DNA of 64,000 nucleotides from Mucilaginibacter roseus (GTDB lineage Bacteria; Bacteroidota; Bacteroidia; Sphingobacteriales; Sphingobacteriaceae): positions 806,001 through 870,000 of the forward strand of contig NZ_JAJPWV010000001.1 in assembly GCF_021215455.1 (NCBI RefSeq). Direction: 5' to 3'. Of this stretch, positions 1 through 8,610 are shown in pieces. The notes under the pieces are model-generated. The model ran no database searches. It was given only the letters and a program-made list of their open reading frames with translations, and had not been told where the DNA came from. Within the stretch, counting starts at the first letter, position 1. Every line of letters begins with the position of its first letter. The position numbers and the translations under genes are program-made.

Positions 1-369
1 TACGGCTCCCTCATAAAGTAACGATGTGCCATGTTCATGCTGGATAGCCAACAACTCCTCAAGGTGAGTGGCAATCATTTTCTTACTGGCCGATACCACA
101 TTCTTGCCTGATCTTAGAGCGGTAGATACAATTTCAAAAGCAGCATCTGTTTCATTAATCAACTCTATAACCGTGTTTATTTCAGGGTTATTCAATATTT
201 CATTCCTGTCTGTAGTAAATAAGTCGGCAGGCAGGGTACGTTTCTTCTCAGGGTTTTTAATAGCGATCTTTACGATCTCCAGGTTCAGGTTCTTTGTTTT
301 GATGATGTCGTACAAACCTTGTCCAACCACGCCGAAACCAAATAAACCAATAGTAAGTTTTTTGCTCAT
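1..369 (-). CDS. hom: Homoserine dehydrogenase, N-terminal part (runs off left edge)
   Basis: The 123 visible codons begin MSKKLTIGLFGFGVVGQGL, a Rossmann fold with a GxGxxG-type NAD(P)-binding loop near residues 9-15. They continue with SGKNVVSASKKMIATH, typical of homoserine dehydrogenase, which reduces aspartate semialdehyde to homoserine. The ATG overlaps the metX stop by one base (TAATG), so the two genes are probably translationally coupled. Homoserine made here would be the substrate of the upstream metX product. The C-terminal catalytic part lies outside the window, so a fusion or ACT domain cannot be judged. Confidence 0.85.
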   Translation of the reverse strand, partial: MSKKLTIGLFGFGVVGQGLYDIIKTKNLNLEIVKIAIKNPEKKRTLPADLFTTDRNEILNNPEINTVIELINETDAAFEIVSTALRSGKNVVSASKKMIATHLEELLAIQHEHGTSLLYEGAV

Positions 370-1424
370 TATGCTGTTTGTTGCAATTCAATAATTTTTC
401 CCTTAACGTCAGTTTTCAGGAATGATCTGATAATATTTGTTAATGCTTCTGTTTCAATTAAAAATCCATCGTGCCCGTAAAATGAGTCGAACTCGGCAAA
501 GGCAGCCTTGGGTATATGCTGAAATAAATAGCGCTGTTCTTCAATCGGGAATAACAAATCGGATGTTATGCCGATGACCAGTGTTTTAGCCGTTATCTGG
601 CTTAGCGCCTTGTCAACACTGGTACGGTTACGGCCAACGTTGTGTGAATCCATCACTTTGGTTAAATACCAGTAGCTGTAAGCATTGTACCGGTTTACCA
701 GTTTTTGGCCCTGGTAGTTTTGGTAGCTCGATGCTTTGTAGCCATCAGTAAGGCCATTAGTGTCCTCCTGTTGGGTGATATTGTATGCTTTATAACCGCG
801 ATATGAAAGCAGTGCTATGCTACGCGCGGCTTTCAGGCCTTTTTCGCCACCCTGTGGGGTATTGGCGTAAAATGTACGGTCTGTACTGATAGCTAAACGT
901 TGCGACTCGTTAAAGGCAATGCCCCATGGCGAGTGCTTAGCGTTTGTAGCTATAAGAATCAGGTTCTTGATCTTTTCAGGTTCCGCAATAGCCCACTCCA
1001 TAGCTTGTTGCCCGCCTAAGGATCCGCCTATCAATACTTCGATGTTATTGATATCCAGGTGTGCAGCTAACAGGCGATGCGCTTTAACCATATCGCGTAT
1101 GGTAATTTCCGGGAAGGCCAGGTAATAAGGTTGACCGGTTACCGGGTTAACACTTAACGGATTGGTTGAGCCGTAGGGCGAACCCAATATATTGGCGCAT
1201 ACGATGAAGTGCTCATCCGGATTAAAAAAATCTTTTGCGCCAAACAACCCTTTCCACCAATCAAGCACATCTGAATTGGCTGTAAGCGCATGGCATACCC
1301 AAATTACATTATCACGGTTTTGGTTAAGCTTGCCGTAGGTATTAAATCCTATTTCCAGCTGGCGTAACTCCTTGCCCGATTCAAGTGTGAATTTTTGTTT
1401 ATGCCTGTATATGTCAGTACTCAT
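369..1424 (-). CDS. metX: Homoserine O-acetyltransferase
   Basis: This 351-residue alpha/beta-hydrolase protein transfers an acetyl group from acetyl-CoA to homoserine, activating it for direct sulfhydrylation. The nucleophile elbow IGGSLGGQQAMEW places the catalytic Ser near residue 135, and GHDGFLIE near the C terminus carries the catalytic His. A family-typical GSPYGSTNP segment lies around residue 81. The length fits MetX. It lies between metY (60 bp upstream) and hom (TAATG overlap), so the operon order is metY-metX-hom. It is probably co-regulated by the SAM riboswitch upstream of metY. MetX and MetA are unrelated folds, and this one is clearly MetX. Confidence 0.95.
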   Translation of the reverse strand: MSTDIYRHKQKFTLESGKELRQLEIGFNTYGKLNQNRDNVIWVCHALTANSDVLDWWKGLFGAKDFFNPDEHFIVCANILGSPYGSTNPLSVNPVTGQPYYLAFPEITIRDMVKAHRLLAAHLDINNIEVLIGGSLGGQQAMEWAIAEPEKIKNLILIATNAKHSPWGIAFNESQRLAISTDRTFYANTPQGGEKGLKAARSIALLSYRGYKAYNITQQEDTNGLTDGYKASSYQNYQGQKLVNRYNAYSYWYLTKVMDSHNVGRNRTSVDKALSQITAKTLVIGITSDLLFPIEEQRYLFQHIPKAAFAEFDSFYGHDGFLIETEALTNIIRSFLKTDVKGKIIELQQTA

Positions 1425-1483
1425 CTCTTATCAATAAGCTCCCGGCTTTACGCCGGAAGCATTTTAAAACTATAATCAAAAGC

Positions 1484-2869
<1,386 letters not shown>

Positions 2870-2929
2870 TTATCCCGGTGAGGTGCACGCGTACTTTGTT
2901 AAGTAAGTGTTAGCGTGCAATAGTGTGGC

Positions 2930-3022
2930 TTAGCAGCAACACATACACATACAGCAATAAGGGTTTAAACCATATTGATTATGCTGTACTATGTTTTCAG
3001 GAATGCTAAATAAAATTTTCAT
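2930..3022 (-). CDS. Cys/Met-rich leader peptide upstream of metY
   Basis: A 30-codon ORF starting at ATG 3022, 27 bases after the SAM-I aptamer and 120 bases before metY. The peptide begins MKILFSIPENIV and ends PYCCMCMCCC, so the last eight residues contain six Cys and two Met, immediately before TAA. A run of codons for the pathway's sulfur amino acids next to the stop is what a stalling leader peptide would need. Downstream lies a 7-bp hairpin (TGCACGC 2919-2913 with GCGTGCA 2890-2884) and a CGGGAT/ATCCCG hairpin near 2875-2855, without a T-run. A metal-binding micropeptide is the main alternative. The function is inferred. Confidence 0.6.
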   Translation of the reverse strand: MKILFSIPENIVQHNQYGLNPYCCMCMCCC

Positions 3023-3048
3023 TTCGTTTGTTAATTTATATTTCCCGG

Positions 3049-3145
3049 GGTTATTCTTCCGGGGCAGGAATTGGCACCTTCTTCAGTTGCTGAAGGGTTG
3101 CCAGCGGGTTGTTGAGCCTGTTCTCTCGCCGCTTCTTTATAAACC
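3049..3145 (-). promoter_or_regulatory. SAM-I (S-box) riboswitch aptamer
   Basis: Read on the minus strand, the segment shows the S-box core in order: AAGAAGCGGCGAGAG, CAGGCTC, AACCCGCTGGCAACC, a CTTCAG/CTGAAG hairpin, then GGTGCCAATTCCTGCC. GGTT and AACC at the ends can close P1. Conserved GGCAACC and GGTGCCAATTCC are hallmarks of this class, which binds S-adenosylmethionine and represses methionine genes. After the aptamer, CCCGG (3063-3059) can pair with CCGGG (3048-3044) and compete with P1, a plausible expression platform. It precedes the leader ORF and metY-metX-hom. Confidence 0.87.
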
Positions 3146-3247
3146 AAACCTTTTTGAAGGGTATTGATCTTAAATATTTGCTACCAAATATTGTTGCAAA
3201 TGTATGTTAAAAAAACATTCGCTTCCAAATTTAATTTGTTTTTATCT

Positions 3248-4369
3248 TTAAAAACTATCTAAAGCCTGTTTCATATCCTCAATCAAGTCGTCTATATGCT
3301 CCAAACCGACAGACACTCTTAGTAAATTAAAAGGTGTTTTTGTATCGGGGCCTTCAATTAACGCCCGATGTTCTATCAAACTTTCTACGCCGCCTAAACT
3401 TGTAGCCTGCGTAAATAACTTTAAAGCATTTATCACTTTGCTCGCTTCCGGTTGCCCGCCATTTATTAAGAAAGAAAGCATACCGCCGTACAAACTCATT
3501 TGTGCCGACGCCAGCTCATGTTGCGGATGCAATGCAAGGCCCGGATACATTACCTGCTCAATTTTGGGATGCTGTTCTAAAAATTCGGCAAGGCGCTGCG
3601 CATTATGTACATGGCCTCGCACGCGGTAAGGCAATGTTTTTAAACTGCGTACCAGGTAATAGCAATCAGCAGGCGAGGGGATAGCACCACCCATCTCCTG
3701 CACTTGGCGTATCTTTTGCCACCAGTCGCTTTTTTCGGCAGTTATCAGCGCGCCTCCCATCAAGTCGCTGTGGCCACCAAAATATTTGGTGCTAGAATGC
3801 ATCACCAGGTCGGCACCCAATAGTAAAGGCTGCTGGCATATCGGAGTTGCAAAGGTGTTATCGCACACGACCATAATACCCTTAGCATGCGCTATATTAA
3901 CCACCTTTTTTATGTCGGTAAGTTTCAGTAATGGATTTGATGGCGTTTCTATCCAGATAACGCCTGTGTTAGCTTTGATATGCTGTTGCAGAACGACTTC
4001 GTCGTTCACGTCAACAAAATCGAACTCTAAAATACCGGCAAACAAGTTTTTAACCTGGTTGCGCAAGCCATGGTACATATCATCGGGCAAAATAATATGG
4101 GTGCCCGGTTGTAATGATTGAAACACCGCCATGCCCGCCGCGTTGCCCGATGAAAATGCTGCAGCATCAACGCCGCCTTCAAGTTGCGTCAAAACTTTCT
4201 CTAACGATGCCCGGTTAGGATTGGATGAGCGGCTGTAGATATGCCCTGAAGGGTATTCACCATTTTGATCTCGGGTAAAAGTAGTTGATAGCGTTATCGG
4301 CTGGATCACTGTCCCGGAGGCTTTATCAGGATGGTTGCCGGCATGTATGGCAATGGTTTCAATCTTCAT
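3248..4369 (-). CDS. Cystathionine gamma-synthase / gamma-lyase family PLP enzyme
   Basis: A 373-residue trans-sulfuration enzyme of the Cys/Met-metabolism PLP family. The PLP lysine is in MHSSTKYFGGHSDLMGG near residue 194, and YSRSSNPNRASLEKVLTQLEGG and the C-terminal SLGGVESLIEHRA motif are typical. The start at 4369 (MKIETIAIHAG) is chosen because the 71 codons upstream do not resemble the family. Sequence alone does not separate MetB (cystathionine from O-acylhomoserine and Cys) from a gamma-lyase. It is separated from metY by the riboswitch and so is probably transcribed on its own. It diverges from the lipoprotein gene at 4425. Confidence 0.85.
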   Translation of the reverse strand: MKIETIAIHAGNHPDKASGTVIQPITLSTTFTRDQNGEYPSGHIYSRSSNPNRASLEKVLTQLEGGVDAAAFSSGNAAGMAVFQSLQPGTHIILPDDMYHGLRNQVKNLFAGILEFDFVDVNDEVVLQQHIKANTGVIWIETPSNPLLKLTDIKKVVNIAHAKGIMVVCDNTFATPICQQPLLLGADLVMHSSTKYFGGHSDLMGGALITAEKSDWWQKIRQVQEMGGAIPSPADCYYLVRSLKTLPYRVRGHVHNAQRLAEFLEQHPKIEQVMYPGLALHPQHELASAQMSLYGGMLSFLINGGQPEASKVINALKLFTQATSLGGVESLIEHRALIEGPDTKTPFNLLRVSVGLEHIDDLIEDMKQALDSF

Positions 4370-4424
4370 AGTATATTGCGTAGCGTTGTGCGGTAAATGT
4401 ACGTATTGATAAAAAATCCGGATA

Positions 4425-4850
4425 ATGAAAAATGTAATAATTGCTGTTATAATTGTGTTGACTTTTTTTTCTTGTAAAACTGCAAAGCTGTCTGTTGAGG
4501 CAGGTAAAGTCAGTAGGGCTAATCTCAAAGGCCAATGGGACTGGAAGAAAACCACGGGAGGGTTTGCCGGAATAACTACCACACCCGAAACCGCCCGTTA
4601 TATATTACATATCGAGTTTAAGGATAATGAGCTGCTGTTTTATAAAAATGATGCTATAACCCAGCGTTATCATTTTTCTTTGATAAAAGATAAAACTATC
4701 TATTCAATGGATTCGCTGTATATCATAAAACCAGATAATGCCGAAAGCGCTATCCCGCTTGTTGTCACCAAAATGGTTAAAGACACGATTGTACTGGCTG
4801 ATAATGTGAACGATGGCTTTTCATCAACCTATGTTAAAAGGTCGAATTAA
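4425..4850 (+). CDS. Small predicted lipoprotein
   Basis: A 141-residue protein that begins MKNVIIAVIIVLTFFSCKTAKLS, a lysine-poor hydrophobic signal ending in a lipobox-like FFSC, so the Cys near residue 17 is probably lipidated. The mature part has alternating hydrophobic/polar residues (ARYILHIEFKDNELLFYKND) suggesting a beta-rich lipocalin-like or DUF fold. No catalytic motif is visible and I do not recognise the family. It diverges from the cystathionine enzyme gene and ends 134 bp before mqnE. The function is unknown. Confidence 0.7.
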   Translation: MKNVIIAVIIVLTFFSCKTAKLSVEAGKVSRANLKGQWDWKKTTGGFAGITTTPETARYILHIEFKDNELLFYKNDAITQRYHFSLIKDKTIYSMDSLYIIKPDNAESAIPLVVTKMVKDTIVLADNVNDGFSSTYVKRSN

Positions 4851-4960
4851 ATGTTTCGGTATTTAATGTATGTGACAACATCTATGTAAAATCAATGTCA
4901 ATAACAGCCGCCTTTAAGGAATAAGGTGACCGGTTTAACTGTAATTTTTGCGCATTTTAC

Positions 4961-4968
4961 TACCTTTG
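4961..4968 (+). promoter_or_regulatory. Candidate -7 box upstream of mqnE
   Basis: TACCTTTG matches the Bacteroidota -7 consensus TAnnTTTG and lies 16 bp before the mqnE ATG. That would give a very short 5' leader. No convincing -33 TTTG lies at the expected distance, so this rests on the -7 match alone. Confidence 0.4.
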
Positions 4969-4984
4969 GTAAAACTTTTATTGA

Positions 4985-6178
4985 ATGCAAAACTCAGATA
5001 GTTTACAGGTATTACTGAATGATCCTAACTTATCTGCTGATTTAAAAGACATTGCACAAAAGGTACTCAACCTGCAACGCATCAGCTTTGACGAGGGTGT
5101 GCTGTTATATGAAAAAGCTGAACTCGGCTATCTTGGCACTTTAGCAAATTATATACGCAACGCTAAACACGGCGACAAAACATATTTTAACCGTAACTTC
5201 CACATCGAGCCCACCAATTTGTGTGTGTACGATTGTAAATTCTGCTCATATTCGCGCCTGATAAAACAGCGTGGCGAAGGGTGGGAGTATACCATGGACG
5301 AAATGCTCGACATGGTTAAGAAATACGATAACGAGCCGGTTACAGAAGTACATATTGTGGGTGGTGTGTTGCCGCAGTACGATCTCCCATTTTACACGCA
5401 ATTATTCACCATCATTAAACGACATCGGCCTGATCTGCATGTTAAGGCCTTAACACCGGTTGAATATCATTACATATTTAAAAAGGCTAAAATTGATTAT
5501 GCCACCGGTATGCAATTAATGAAGGATGCTGGGTTGGAATCAATGCCCGGCGGTGGCGCGGAGATATTTCACCCGGAAGTGCGTGATTTGATCGCTAAAG
5601 ACAAATGTACCGGAGACCAGTGGCTGCAGATACACGAGGAATGGCATAAGCTGGGTATGCGCTCAAACGCTACCATGCTTTACGGGCACATAGAAAAGTA
5701 CTGGCACCGGGTAGATCACATGGAGCGCCTGCGCCAGTTGCAGAACAAAACAGGTGGATTCCAAACATTCATCCCGCTTAAATTCCGCAATCAGGATAAC
5801 CAGATGTCCAACGTTCCGGAATCAACCGTGCTGGAGGATCTGCGTAATTATGCTATAGCACGCATCTACCTGGATAACTTTGACCATATCAAGGCTTACT
5901 GGGCCATGATTAGCCGTAACACGGCGCAGCTTTCGTTAAACTTTGGCGTAGATGATATAGATGGTACACTTGATGATACCACCAAGATATACTCCATGGC
6001 TGGTGCAGAAGAGCAACACCCGGCCATGAGCACTAAAGAGCTGGTCGAGTTGATTAAACAGGTTGGCCGCCACCCGATAGAACGCGATACCTTATATAAT
6101 GTAGTTACCGATTTTAAAGACCACGTGTTTGCCGAAGAGGCCAAACCTAAGTTTTATAAACTCCCGGTAGTTAATTGA
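4985..6178 (+). CDS. mqnE: Aminofutalosine synthase (radical SAM)
   Basis: A 397-residue radical SAM enzyme of the futalosine menaquinone pathway. It joins an adenosyl radical to the product of chorismate dehydratase to give aminofutalosine. The cluster motif CVYDCKFC places three Cys at residues 80, 84 and 87, a C-x3-C-x2-C pattern. HIEPTNLC, the glycine-rich VHIVGGVLP and ALTPVEYHYIF fit MqnE better than the cyclase MqnC. The mqnA gene lies downstream, separated by a phosphatase gene, so two pathway steps are local. The lack of menD-type genes nearby also fits the futalosine route. Confidence 0.92.
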   Translation: MQNSDSLQVLLNDPNLSADLKDIAQKVLNLQRISFDEGVLLYEKAELGYLGTLANYIRNAKHGDKTYFNRNFHIEPTNLCVYDCKFCSYSRLIKQRGEGWEYTMDEMLDMVKKYDNEPVTEVHIVGGVLPQYDLPFYTQLFTIIKRHRPDLHVKALTPVEYHYIFKKAKIDYATGMQLMKDAGLESMPGGGAEIFHPEVRDLIAKDKCTGDQWLQIHEEWHKLGMRSNATMLYGHIEKYWHRVDHMERLRQLQNKTGGFQTFIPLKFRNQDNQMSNVPESTVLEDLRNYAIARIYLDNFDHIKAYWAMISRNTAQLSLNFGVDDIDGTLDDTTKIYSMAGAEEQHPAMSTKELVELIKQVGRHPIERDTLYNVVTDFKDHVFAEEAKPKFYKLPVVN

Positions 6179-6179
6179 G

Positions 6180-6322
6180 GTGAAAGGCTAAAGGTGAAAG
6201 CATAAAGGTAAAACCTCAAAGCATAAAGATGAAAGCTTAAATCTGATTTTACAAAAAGATATAAGCTTTGTGCTTTGGACTTTAAGCCTTTAGCTCAAAA
6301 GGACTTTAAGCTTTCAGATCCA
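6180..6322. repeat. Imperfect AAAG/CTTT mirror repeat between mqnE and phosphatase gene
   Basis: The left half (about 6180-6240) is built from AAAGGCTAAAGGTGAAAGC-like purine units. The right half (about 6255-6320) is built from their complement (CTTTGTGCTTT, CTTTAAGCCTTTAGC), so the segment could fold into one long imperfect hairpin. No coding potential is apparent. It resembles degenerate intergenic repeats seen in this family. Its role is unknown. Confidence 0.5.
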
Positions 6323-6329
6323 AAAAAGA

Positions 6330-6950
6330 ATGATACAAAAAACACTATACATTGTCCGCCATGGGCAAACCGATCTGAATAAGCAGGGGATTGTGCAGGG
6401 ACGGGGGATGAACACTGATTTGAATGACGAAGGACGAGCGCAGGCTGCTTTATTTTATGAAGCGTATAAACAAGTCCCTTTTGATAAGATCTACATTTCT
6501 GAGTTAAAGCGTACGCAGCAAAGTATACAACAGTTTATTGATCTGGGTATACCTTTTGAAAAACTTGCCGGGCTTGATGAATTGGCCTGGGGCAGGCTGG
6601 AGGGTCAGCCAAGTACACCCGAAAATAAAGCGGCTTTTTTTGACTTGATGCGTAACTGGCTCGATGGTAACCTGGATGCAAAGATTGAAGGTGGCGAAAG
6701 CCCTAATGAGGTTAAGCTACGCCAACAGGAAGCTATAAAGCTGATTTTATCGCATCCAGAAGAAAAGAATGTTTTGGTATGTATGCATGGAAGGGCTATG
6801 AGGCTGCTGATGTGCCTCCTTACCGATCGCCCGCTTACCGAAATGGATACCTTTCCGCATCAAAACCTGGTGCTGTATAAAGTTACCTTTGACGGCCAAA
6901 AATTTGAGATTGTTGATTTTAATAATGCCCTGCATTTAAAGCAGGCTTGA
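6330..6950 (+). CDS. Histidine phosphatase family protein (phosphoglycerate mutase-like)
   Basis: A 206-residue protein with the family signature YIVRHGQTDLN at residues 7-17, where RHG carries the phospho-accepting His. The second catalytic region MHGRAMRLLM near residue 152 supplies the other His. Residues such as KRTQQS and ELAWGRLEGQ match the GpmB/CobC-like branch, which dephosphorylates small molecules. The substrate cannot be told from sequence. It lies between mqnE and mqnA with 7 bp to mqnA, so it is probably co-transcribed with the menaquinone genes. A pathway role is only inferred from that position. Confidence 0.85.
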   Translation: MIQKTLYIVRHGQTDLNKQGIVQGRGMNTDLNDEGRAQAALFYEAYKQVPFDKIYISELKRTQQSIQQFIDLGIPFEKLAGLDELAWGRLEGQPSTPENKAAFFDLMRNWLDGNLDAKIEGGESPNEVKLRQQEAIKLILSHPEEKNVLVCMHGRAMRLLMCLLTDRPLTEMDTFPHQNLVLYKVTFDGQKFEIVDFNNALHLKQA

Positions 6951-6957
6951 TGTATTT

Positions 6958-7707
6958 GTGAAAAAGATTAGAATTTCAGCTGTTAGTTATACTAACACCA
7001 AGCCTTTTATATACGGCATAAAAACTACCGACTTCGTTAACAATATTGATCTCAGCCTTGATATACCGGCCGATTGCGCGCAGAAGCTGATAGATGATAA
7101 AGCAGATATTGGCCTGATACCTGTTGCTGCAACGCTTAATTTGCCGGAGTGGCACATCGTGTCCGACTATTGTATTGGCGCTAACGGTGCTGTTGCATCT
7201 GTCTTTATTTTCAGCAATTGTGAGATATGCGATGTTAGGCGCATACAGCTCGACCCGCAATCGCGAAGCTCAAACAATCTGGCCCGTGTACTACTGAAAA
7301 ACTTTTGGAAGATTGATCCGGAACTTATTACTGATGCTGAAGATTACACCAACTCATCAGACCCTAATACAGCGTTTGTACAGATAGGTGACAGGACTTT
7401 TGGCAAGGCGGAGCAATACCCTTACGCGTATGATTTGGCTGAAGAGTGGCAAACGTTTACCGGCCTGCCTTTTGTATTCGCCGCATGGATATCGAATAAA
7501 CCCATACCGTCTGATTTTATAGAGGAATTCAATACAGCTCTAAAATTCGGATTGGATAACAGGCAGAAACTATTTGAAGAGCTACCCCACCGCGACGATT
7601 TTGATGTTGAGGATTATCTGCTCAATAAGATCGATTATGATCTGACTGATAAAAAAAGGGAAGCGTTATACTTATTTTTAAAGTACATCAAGGATTTAGG
7701 CGTCTAA
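6958..7707 (+). CDS. mqnA: Chorismate dehydratase
   Basis: A 249-residue protein of the MqnA/MqnD periplasmic-binding-like fold. It starts KIRISAVSYTNTKPFIYGI, the typical MqnA opening, followed by DIPADCAQKLIDDKADIGLIPVAA. MqnA dehydrates chorismate to 3-enolpyruvylbenzoate, the first step of the futalosine route. The start is GTG at 6958: the nearby ATG at 6950 is out of frame and stops after three codons, and the family N terminus begins right at this GTG. It lies 7 bp behind the phosphatase gene. Confidence 0.9.
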   Translation: MKKIRISAVSYTNTKPFIYGIKTTDFVNNIDLSLDIPADCAQKLIDDKADIGLIPVAATLNLPEWHIVSDYCIGANGAVASVFIFSNCEICDVRRIQLDPQSRSSNNLARVLLKNFWKIDPELITDAEDYTNSSDPNTAFVQIGDRTFGKAEQYPYAYDLAEEWQTFTGLPFVFAAWISNKPIPSDFIEEFNTALKFGLDNRQKLFEELPHRDDFDVEDYLLNKIDYDLTDKKREALYLFLKYIKDLGV

Positions 7708-7886
7708 CCATTTTCCAATTGATGTTATTTAGACCTGCTAAAACAGTTAATCAAAGTTTCATTTTACATTTTTATGACAGGCTTATTGTAGTTTGTACAC
7801 TATTAAATTGCAATAAAAATTAAGATATTGTAAAACTTACACTATCTAAGGAATTAAATTTTGAAATATTTAAAATAAAATATCTT

Positions 7887-7922
7887 AAATTGTGAATAAT
7901 TTATAAAAATTATTCACAATTT
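7887..7922. promoter_or_regulatory. Perfect 16-bp inverted repeat upstream of a secreted-protein gene
   Basis: AAATTGTGAATAATTT (7887-7902) and AAATTATTCACAATTT (7907-7922) are exact inverted repeats with a four-base spacer, in an AT-rich stretch of about 275 bp. It lies 60 bp before the ATG at 7983. It could be an operator for a dimeric regulator or a 5' UTR hairpin. There is no T-run that would make it a clear terminator for mqnA. Confidence 0.6.
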
Positions 7923-7982
7923 AAATAATTAATAATTATGTTAGATATTTGTTGTGGATTTAAAATTTAACACAACAAGACA

Positions 7983-8447
7983 ATGAAAAAGTTATTAGTT
8001 ATACCAGCAATTATCGGTTTATTAGTTACAGGCGCTTTCGCAGCCGATAAAAAAGTTAAAGAAGACGACGACAAAAACGCAAACGTATCTTACGCGGTTG
8101 TTAACCAGTTTAAGTCAGATTTCCGTGACGCTGAAAACGTTACCTGGACTGTAACCGAAACTACTCAGAAAGCAGAATTTACTTTAGACGGTGTTAAAAT
8201 GACCGCTTTCTACAACCTGAATGGCGATTACATGGGCACAACTAAACAAGTTGCATACAAAGCCATTTCAGCACGTGCTCAAAAAGAAATTGCCAGCCGT
8301 TACAAAGATTATACTGTAGGCCAGGTAATTGAATTAAATTCAGGTGATGGCATACAGCACTTTGTTGACCTGAAAAGCAGCAAAGACGAAATTTTAGTTC
8401 GTGTTGCTCCAACTTCAGCTGTATACTACTTTCAACAAGTAAAATAA
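7983..8447 (+). CDS. Small secreted PepSY-like / BLIP-like protein
   Basis: A 154-residue protein with a clear signal peptide (MKKLLVIPAIIGLLVTGAFA, cleavage near residue 20), so it is exported. The mature part contains FRDAENVTWTVTETTQKAEFTLDGVKMTAFYNLNGDYMGT. This resembles the PepSY-like (beta-lactamase-inhibitor-like) small periplasmic proteins common in Bacteroidota, whose role is mostly unknown. It is a single-gene unit with a large AT-rich upstream region holding a 16-bp palindrome and a strong terminator 25 bp behind the stop. This suggests an abundant, regulated transcript. Confidence 0.75.
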   Translation: MKKLLVIPAIIGLLVTGAFAADKKVKEDDDKNANVSYAVVNQFKSDFRDAENVTWTVTETTQKAEFTLDGVKMTAFYNLNGDYMGTTKQVAYKAISARAQKEIASRYKDYTVGQVIELNSGDGIQHFVDLKSSKDEILVRVAPTSAVYYFQQVK

Positions 8448-8471
8448 GTTACAACCCATAATATATATAGC

Positions 8472-8506
8472 AAAGGCTGTACCTTAATAGGTGCAGCCTT
8501 TTTTTG
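8472..8506 (+). terminator. Rho-independent terminator after the PepSY-like gene
   Basis: AAAGGCTGTACC (8472-8483) pairs with GGTGCAGCCTTT (8490-8501) over 12 bp around a six-base loop and is followed by a T-run. It lies 25 bp after the stop at 8447. Confidence 0.9.
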
Positions 8507-8543
8507 TGTTTGTTCTTTAACAGTTGGGATTTATATAATAACA

Positions 8544-8590
8544 TAAAAGCAGTGATTGACAATTGAAATAACTAATCGCCAACCACTGCT
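8544..8590 (-). terminator. Terminator at the end of the sulfate assimilation operon
   Basis: On the minus strand, AGCAGTGGTTGGCGATT (8590-8574) pairs with AATTGTCAATCACTGCT (8564-8548), with several G-U pairs, and is followed by TTTT. It lies 21 bp beyond the cysN stop. Confidence 0.7.
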
Positions 8591-8610
8591 CTCTATTCTA
8601 CAAATGCTGA

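Noticed and set aside
4370..4582. 71-residue N-terminal extension of the cystathionine enzyme
   Set aside because: It would overlap the divergent lipoprotein gene start at 4425 and does not match the family. MKIETIAIHAG at 4369 is the normal start.
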